The notes under the pieces were generated by a model, which saw only the letters and a program-made list of their open reading frames with translations, did no database searches and had not been told where the DNA came from. Below are positions 57,718 to 64,000 of a stretch of 64,000 nt of DNA, piece by piece. The stretch covers positions 32,656,410-32,720,409 of the forward strand of contig CM070735.1 in assembly GCA_036346245.1 (NCBI GenBank). The letters run 5' to 3'. The translations under genes were made by a program, and so were the position numbers. Numbering within the stretch: position 1 is the stretch's first letter; the number at the start of each line of letters is the position of its first letter. This stretch comes from Bonia amplexicaulis (taxonomy: Eukaryota > Streptophyta > Magnoliopsida > Poales > Poaceae).

Positions 57718-58046
57718 CACACCAGTACCCTTTGGTACAATAGCAATTGGAGTAGGAACCGGCTACGACAATCGCGTTCTGGTTGCCAGCGGTGAAGGTG
57801 AAAAAGCAAGCTAGTTTGCAGTGCTAGTTGGGGCTTGCACTTCTTGAGCAGCCCAGGTAGAAGAATTGAATCAGGAGTGGAACAATATCATAGGATAGCA
57901 ATTGGATAAAGGAAACGATAGTTAGATATGGAATCATAGTAATATGCCAGTGGCTAGATGTGATGCATGAATGAATTAACCCGAAGCCCCGTGCACGTGC
58001 AAAAACACATTTTTTCAGAAACTACAGCCTGAGCTCTGATACCAAC
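57718..58046 (-). mobile_element. 5' part of the hAT-split gypsy element, with primer site
   Basis: The gypsy sequence interrupted at 53731 resumes here after the CACACCAG duplication. It ends at a tRNA-Met primer site (complement of 58031-58044) two bases before the LTR. Most of gag is missing, so the element carries an internal deletion. Confidence 0.7.
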
Positions 58047-58530
58047 TGTAGCACCCTACATACCAATATGAGATACTACTATGGAGCGTCATCGCCAAAG
58101 TAAGAAATAAATAAGAACAACATTGGAAATCACAAAGAAATTAAAATTTTAAGAGAACCAACGGAAACAGCAATAAATGTTTCAAATATGAGACCGGTCC
58201 ACTTCTAACCAAATAAGAGCAAAGAAAATAACAAAATAGTGGCAAGCCACGGTGCTAAAAACTCAAGTGCTCCCACCCATGCATGATGCTATCACTCCAC
58301 TGGCTTTTTACCTGAGAATGAAAAGAGCAAATATGAGATTTGAAAATCCTAGCAAGTACCCAACAACAGTCGCAACACGGTGAGTAGAGGACAGATAATG
58401 TAAGCAAGTAATTGACATCGGTTGATTGCAATAAAACCAGATACCGGAAACACTGATAAATGTCAGAGATAGAGGTGACAAGATCAATGGAATTAAAGAT
58501 AATTGTTATTTAGCAAGTTATGATAATTAG
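58047..58530 (-). mobile_element. 5' LTR of the hAT-split gypsy element
   Basis: It starts (plus orientation) TGTAGCACCCTACATACC next to the primer site and runs to about 58530, where the gag of another gypsy element begins. The far end is approximate. Confidence 0.5.
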
Positions 58531-59531
58531 CCGGGGGTGAATTTCTCATCACAGTTGAAGCACAATCCACCCGCTCTGCGCTGCTCCATCTCTTCTGGGG
58601 AGAGGAAGCGGCGCTGAATCGTCTAGCGCGGTCGAACTACTCCCTGGGCGGGCCCTGCAGCGTTGCTGGCCGGTGGAGCTGGGAGAGCAGGCAGGGTGGG
58701 TTTGCTTGATGGCGTTGGTCGTGTCATAGCCACCGGTGCCACTGCTGCTGCAAGAGTTGGTGTTGGCGTCGACCTCTTGAGTAGTAGGCCCGTATCCTGC
58801 CATGTAGCTTGCACCCACCGCTCATAGGCTCTTGCTAGGGCCATTGCCATCTGCAGTCCTGCCGGGTTTTGAAGTTCTACGTCAGTGCGGATCGGTTCAT
58901 GCAATCCCGAGGTGAATAGCTGGACCTGCTACCGCGGCTGGAGGTGATCTGTCCGGCAAAGGATAACAAGAAACCGCTGTTGATAGTCTTCCACAATGCC
59001 GGTTTGCATCAACTCCTTGAGCTCGCCAAGTGGGTTGTGACGGATTGACGGCCCAAAGTGCAAATTAATGTACTCCTTGAAGCGCTGCCAATCGGGTTCC
59101 CCTTCATCCCTCTCCAATTGAAAGTACCACTACTACGCCACCCCAATTAGGTGATAGGATGCAAGCCATACCCTCTCACTTTCAAGTGTTTTCTGCCAGC
59201 GAAAAAATTGTTCGCAACATTGCAGCCAGCTCAACGGGTCGCCTTGTCCGTCATAGGATGGAAATTCCAGCCTATGGAAACGAAGAGGCTTCTCACTCGC
59301 CGACCAAGCCCTGTTTCCGTAGCTGCTTGCCGCTGGCATGGTTCCTGCTGGTACTGGCAGCAATCTGTCTCCTAGTTGTCGTTTTTCCAACGCGGTGAGC
59401 CTGTCCCCGAGTTCATCCCCCTTGCTTTGCTGTTTATCAAAGCGATCCTTCAGTTCTTCCATCTGTTTGGTCATGTTGGCTGTCAGAGTGGCCATCTTCT
59501 CCAATATCTCATCGATTCGGTTGTCAGCCAT
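58531..59531 (-). mobile_element. Second Ty3-gypsy element: gag region
   Basis: The gag ATG at 59531 (MADNRIDEILEKMATL) is followed by a coiled-coil-like N-terminus and the retrotransposon gag domain (FPSYDGQGDPLSWLQCCEQF, then in another frame INLHFGPSIRHNPLGELKEL). A Pro/Ala-rich part follows and then the start of a zinc-knuckle region. Frame changes near 59130 and 58910 break it. It is cut at about 58530 by the neighbouring gypsy element; pol is missing. Confidence 0.82.
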
Positions 59532-59533
59532 AC

Positions 59534-59950
59534 GCTCTGATACCAAATTGTCACGCCTTGAGCTGGATCTCAGATTGTATGTGTGCGCTGCAGGTGGCCG
59601 GGAACTGGAGGAAGTCGGAGGAGCCGTGCTGGAAGCTGCAAATCAAAGGAAGAAGAAGTGCACTAGAGAGGGCGCGGGAAGCAGACGGGAAAGAAGCCAG
59701 AAATCGGTAATATTTCCTCCCTTTATTACTATATTTCTTCCCCTTTATATACAGAGGAGAGTCCATAACCATCACGGCTAATCCGGATTCACATATAACT
59801 CTTAGTCCTAATACAATTCTTATCTCTTAACCGAATCTGAAACTAATACCAAATCGAATATGGATTACAATACCTAACCTGAAGAACCTGCCATAACGCC
59901 TGCAGATCCTGCCGCAGCACCTGCTGTAGAAGGTTGCGCGGCATTGTTTC
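59534..59950 (-). mobile_element. Primer site and 5' LTR of the second gypsy element
   Basis: A tRNA-Met primer site (complement of 59534-59545) almost overlaps the gag ATG. The LTR begins at 59549 (plus orientation TGTCACGCC). A TATA-like tatataaaggg on the minus strand near 59748 fits an LTR promoter. The outer end, near 59900-59950, is not resolved. Confidence 0.6.
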
Positions 59951-60332
59951 TCCTCGCATAGACTCTACCAAATCTCCCAGACCTGATAGAGATAGCCAAG
60001 GCTAAAAGACAAGGTAAACTGCCTGACCTTTTTAGTTGCAAAAAAGTTTCTCATGCACGCAAACAAGCCAGAGTTCTTCTATGAACATGTAGTTTCACAA
60101 CATGAATAGACAGTCCCCTAGAAAGATGCATCCTTTGGTTAGTTTCTGCTTTGTAGTCCCAGACCAGAGTTCCAGAGGTTTGGCTGGTTTCAAATAACCT
60201 GATGGGGCCTGGTGAACTGGACGGTCCCATTTAATTGATCATGTCCCAAATACTTAAGTTAATTTAATTTTGGTAACATTTCTAAAAGTTGACAAACAAA
60301 CTGCAAGTTGATGTAAACTTAAAACTTTGCAG

Positions 60333-61727
60333 GGCAGAGAGTCATCGGTGAACCTGTGGTTTCTACGCTAGTCCTTGATGATTCTTGGCTTTGGGATCCT
60401 AACTTCACAATTGCTTCAAAGTACATACAAGCACAAACTCGATAATATATTTATGTAATTATGATTCCTTTTGTCTCATATGATGCTTCTAGGTATGTGA
60501 TGAGTCCTCCAATCAGGGAAGCAGGGCATAATAAAGCACTTCAAGCTGCTCTTTCATTAGGAATTTAACAGGTGATGCGTTATATCCCTAAAGTTGTGGA
60601 GTTCTTAACATATTTCTTTCCCTTTAGTGAGAATTGGAGTTCAGTTGGCAAACAATAATGTCATATTATTTTCTAAAAACAACTTGTGCATTGCCTACTA
60701 TGGGGAAGGAAACTTCTCTTGCATAAGCATCTAATTGTTCTTTGTTTCATGCAGCTTGTAGGAACTGATCATTGCACCTTCAACTCCACGCAGAAAGCTT
60801 TCGGCTCTGATGATTTCAGGAAGATTATTAATGGTGTAAATGGTAATCCTCAGGGGTAATAATTTAGTAGAAAAGGGAAATGTAGACTGTCGGTTTTACA
60901 ATGAGTTCCTGCTCTGTGCAAAAAAAAAAGCCAGCTAAGACATCTCTCTTAAATACTTGAACCCAGGTATCGAGGAAAGGATGCATATAATTTGGGATAG
61001 CATGGTGGTATGTTAAGATTTTCAATGGCTTTTTAAGGAAAATTTTCGATAATGCTAAAAGAAATTAGCTAATCGGTAATCCATTGGTTTCATTTCCAGT
61101 ATTTCTGTTCTCTGACATTCATACAAGGTGTGCAGGAGACTGGCCAGATTTCTGTCACTGATTATGGAGTGACAAGCACAGAATGGTATGGCAGAAATTC
61201 AGTAGCTAAGTCAGGTGCCCCACTATTTAGTTGAAGTATATTGATACAAATTACTCAAATCTTTTCAGCGCCAAGATTTTCAACATATACCTTCGGAAAG
61301 GAGCAATCCTGGAAGGATCTGATGCAGATATCATCACCTAAACCCCAAAAGGAGCTTTGTGATTGGTGCCCACACACACCATTCAAGGTCCAACACAAAT
61401 GTGTATGAGGGCTGGAAAGGAAAGGTTGGTTCCTCGTTGCTCACAATTGTATTTGACATAAAACTCGAATTCTAACTCGTGGATGTTTCTTTTCAATTGG
61501 TGTAGGGAATGGTAGAAGTCACGATCTCAAGGGGGCGAGTGGTATGGGAGGATGGCATTCTGAACATTGTTCCCGGTTCAGGAAGATATATCAGGACGCC
61601 GCCTTTCTGCTACCTCTTTGATGGCATTGAGAAGTCAGATGATGCCTACAAAGTTTCCTTCGAGCTCCTGTACAACGTGGAAAAGCTGCTGCTTGACGAT
61701 GTCCATGGTTGGTCCTATTGCCCCTGA
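60333..61727 (+). pseudogene. PYD2: Dihydropyrimidinase (PYD2) 3' exons, intron-retaining pseudogene
   Basis: Dihydropyrimidinase opens dihydrouracil/dihydrothymine rings in pyrimidine breakdown. Seven exon-like blocks with GT-AG borders: 60333-60420 (GQRVIGEPVVSTLVLDDSWL), 60493-60571 (YVMSPPIREAGHNKALQAAL), 60755-60842 (LVGTDHCTFNSTQKAFG), 60967-61007 (GIEERMHIIWDSMV), 61136-61185 (ETGQISVTDY), 61269-61424 (CAKIFNIYLRKGAILEGSDA ... GAHTHHSRSNTNVYEG) and 61506-61727 (GMVEVTISRGRVVWEDGILN). Damage: a TAA at 60566-60568 in the second block, a one-base deletion in the sixth block creating TAA at about 61340, and an altered C-terminus. The 5' two-thirds of the gene, with most metal ligands, is absent. 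Intron retention excludes a processed copy. Confidence 0.88.
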
Positions 61728-62510
61728 CGGTAGCACCATTCCATCTTGTTCAAGAACAAGTTGCTCCAACGTGAACACCGTCTGATCCATGTGTAACTTC
61801 CTTGTGTATACAAACCGCTTTATTTAAATTCAGATTCAGGATAGGTAAATTTTAAAATGTAAAGTTCCCTATGTATATGAAGCACCTTTCTGACTTGGAA
61901 AATTACAGGTTTGTTGAGTTCGTCATATTTTCACATCTAGGACATGCAACTTTGAAAAGGGTGGGAAGTCTAGGATAACTTCTATGCATCTTTTGTTCAG
62001 ACGTGCTGATGATAAGACAGTCATAACTCAAATTGTTTGATTAAATTCTTAACCATAATTAGCATGATGCATGCCCAATACAAAGGGAATCGATGATGAT
62101 TATTTACTTCATTTCTTGGGAAAATCGGAACTAAGCCAAAATATATTAAGTGGTTGAATTGTCGAAATGTAACATCCAATTGTCAGTTTGCATGATTTCG
62201 TAGCCTACCGTACCCCCCAATATCATCATTTGATAAGATCCTCAATTATTCTGCAAGTATTTACATCTCCATTTTTTTTCAAAAATGTTACAAACTTGTC
62301 CAATAACTCGTAATATGATATCATCTACAGACTACAATACGCACTGAACATTCACTTGAACAAATACATGAAAAGATTCTGATCCAAATCTCTCACCAAT
62401 ACATGAACAGTGAAGAATCTAGGGAGTAGGGAATACCTGGATTCCTACGAGACTAATATAACATTAAAGATACAGTACCTAACAATATCATACTTATGAA
62501 TTGGTTCAAT
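61728..62510. other. Intergenic stretch and probable 3' UTR of the TGA gene
   Basis: No gene is recognised. The part next to 62511 is likely 3' UTR of the minus-strand bZIP gene. Confidence 0.4.
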
Positions 62511-63306
62511 TTATTCCCGTGGGCGGGCGAGCCAAAGGGAACTCAAGGCACGTAGCCGGGAGAAGTAGTCGCTTATTGCAAGTAGAGCTCGTGCAGATTG
62601 GCGAGTGGTTAATATGCGTTGCATTTGCTGAAGAGTTTGCAGTCGCAGGTTATCAGCCTGCAGATAAGACATTTGTTAAACAGATAATCAAGAGTTGAAA
62701 TAGAAATCTACATTTCCCTTCTCTGCATTTTCTGCTATTCCCCCCTTACATAATGGTTCTTATTCTTTGCTGCATTAGTTAAGTAGAAATGTACAGTTAA
62801 AATCCACATATCTACCTTTCTTTTGGCATTTTATTATTTATTAGTACCATTTAGATAGTCTTTTCAATACAGCAAAAATCATGTAGGCTTTCAGAGTAAG
62901 GTTGGCTATGCTGCTCCCAATTATCATTCTCCATGAGATATTACATAAGCCAAATAGCCTGTGCACAAACACCTTTAATAATATCCAACAAACTAAGCAC
63001 AGGAAGAGAATAATACTATGTAATGACATAAGCAACTACATGGTTTGGACCAGTTACCTGCCGTAGGAAGTTTTCTAGGGTGCCAAGTTTTCCCATAGCC
63101 ATTGCCATCTGTCCCATGTAGTTTGCAACATTACCAGAAGGTCCTGCAGGGCCCAGGGATCCAGATGCTAGGGTTTCTGCAAGGGACTGTTGTAGTGCTT
63201 CCATCCCTTGAGAAAGAGCATCTTCAGCTTGCTGGGAGGACTGTTGCAGGTTGCATATACCAGCAAGCTGCTGCTCAGTAAGAGGCTCTAATTGACCTGC
63301 AAGTAA
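62511..63306 (-). CDS. TGA-type bZIP transcription factor, last two exons (rest beyond window)
   Basis: TGA factors bind TGACG elements and act with NPR1-type co-regulators in defence and development. Exon 63306-63058 (249 bp, phase 0) encodes LLAGQLEPLTEQQLAGICNL ... MGQMAMAMGKLGTLENFLRQ, the DOG1/TGA domain. The last exon, 62657-62511 (147 bp), encodes ADNLRLQTLQQMQRILTTRQ ... RLRALSSLWLARPRE and TAA. Both are intact with GT-AG borders and match the clade II (TGA2/HBP-1b-like) C-terminus. The bZIP domain and upstream exons must lie beyond base 64000. The upstream intron is invaded by a copia element at 63334, only 27 bp from the acceptor. Confidence 0.93.
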
Positions 63307-63333
63307 CTGCAACAGAAATGTTAATATAAAAAG

Positions 63334-64000
63334 TGTTAAGGGTATTAGAGGTATTAGAGATAGAGTAGGATTGTTATTCCATATATGCCTTATCTCTATA
63401 TTGTAGTATATCCTCTCTTGTACTCTTATATATATGACCCTTTGGATCTCATATCAATACACACACAATATTCATAACATGGTATCAGAGCCTACCTAGG
63501 TTCTCCCGTCGACGACGTGTGTCTCGCCGCCTCGCCGGTCTCGGTCGCTCCGTCGGCCTCCTTCGCCGTCTTGCCGGCCTCCAATGGCTCCCGTGCGCCT
63601 CGTCGCCGTATCACCGGCCTCCAGTGACCACCGGATTCGCGGCGCGGGTCGCCGCCTCCTCAAGACGCCGCCGCCGCTGGATCCGGCCGCCTCGGCCGGA
63701 TCCGCCTTCTCCAGCAGCAGCTTCTGGCCGGCCGCGCTTCTCCTTCGCCGCTGCCGGCTGGATCGCCGGCCGCTCGTCGTTTTCTCTGGGGTGTCGGCCG
63801 CCGCCTCCTCCCGCGTCGCCCACAGGCCGCCGCCGCCGCCGGCCGCCTCCTCCCGCACTGCCTCCTCCCCGCCGCCCGCCGGCCCCGGTCTTCACAAAGT
63901 CGCCGCCGGCGGCTCCGGCCCAGCCTCGACGGCCCGTGCTCGCCCGCGCCTCCGCCGCCGCGCCTCGGCTCCCGGCCCACCCGACGGTCCACCAGCCTCC
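63334..64000 (+). mobile_element. Copia-type LTR element (5' end) within the TGA intron
   Basis: The LTR 63334-63479 (146 bp, TGTTAAGGGTATT to ATTCATAACA) has a TATA-like tatatatatgacc near 63428 and is followed immediately by a perfect tRNA-Met primer site (63480-63492). The interior to the window end is extremely GC-rich and Pro/Arg-rich in every frame, with no gag motif recognised. It may be a non-autonomous element. It runs off the window. Confidence 0.8.

Noticed and set aside
63496..63992. Open frames of 94-120 aa at the right edge
   Set aside because: Gly/Arg/Ala-rich antisense frames in the GC-rich interior of a copia element; no domain and several frames open together.

Overview
The window is nuclear DNA of a grass. 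The evidence is GT-AG-intron genes of typical plant families (B1-type cyclin, beta-tubulin, CC-NB-LRR, TGA bZIP, UGT), GC-rich 5' exons, and dense nested transposons with plant tRNA-Met primer sites. From memory, rice chromosome 1 (long arm) carries a cyclin B1 gene, a beta-tubulin gene and a TGA bZIP gene in the same neighbourhood. The window may therefore be collinear with that region, expanded by transposons; this is inference and the species is not identified.

Layout. 1-544: 3' end of a UDP-glycosyltransferase (+). 1.2-4.5 kb: AT-rich repeat and a degenerate copia end. 4848-7188: complete cyclin B1 gene (-), 8 exons, with mitosis-specific activator (MSA) motifs upstream. 7.7-16.8 kb: transposon block (solo LTR, Mutator-like fragment, two copia fragments, a MITE with intact TAA duplication). 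17.5-21.1 kb: complete beta-tubulin gene (+) with a leader intron carrying seven GATCTG motifs. 21.5-25.7 kb: AT-rich repeat, two minisatellites, a gypsy fragment and a 1.1 kb LTR element with both LTRs. 26409-28977: F-box gene (-), 5 exons, with a one-base frameshift in a G run. 29.7-30.5 kb: NPH3-like pseudogene abutting a 274-bp SMART-type LTR element. 34.7-35.2 kb: Ds-like hAT element with a perfect 8-bp duplication. 35.8-39.8 kb: gypsy leader interrupted by a CACTA element carrying a Ulp1-like protease remnant. 40.3-44.5 kb: MITE, broken LAS1-like gene and a 569-bp inverted-repeat element with a perfect 8-bp duplication. 45104-48442: intact single-exon CC-NB-LRR gene (-). 49.9-61.7 kb: fragments of a glutamate-1-semialdehyde aminomutase gene and a dihydropyrimidinase gene, separated by nested gypsy elements that themselves contain a 3986-bp Ac-like hAT transposon. 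62.5-64 kb: last two exons of a TGA bZIP gene (-), with a copia element entering its intron.

The genes do not form a functional unit. The cyclin and tubulin genes are both cell-division related but lie about 10 kb apart with separate promoters. Most of the sequence is explained by transposons and decayed gene copies. I found no convincing undescribed biological system. The most useful results are resolved element boundaries with exact target duplications, regulatory motifs at the two housekeeping genes, and a set of intron-retaining pseudogenes.
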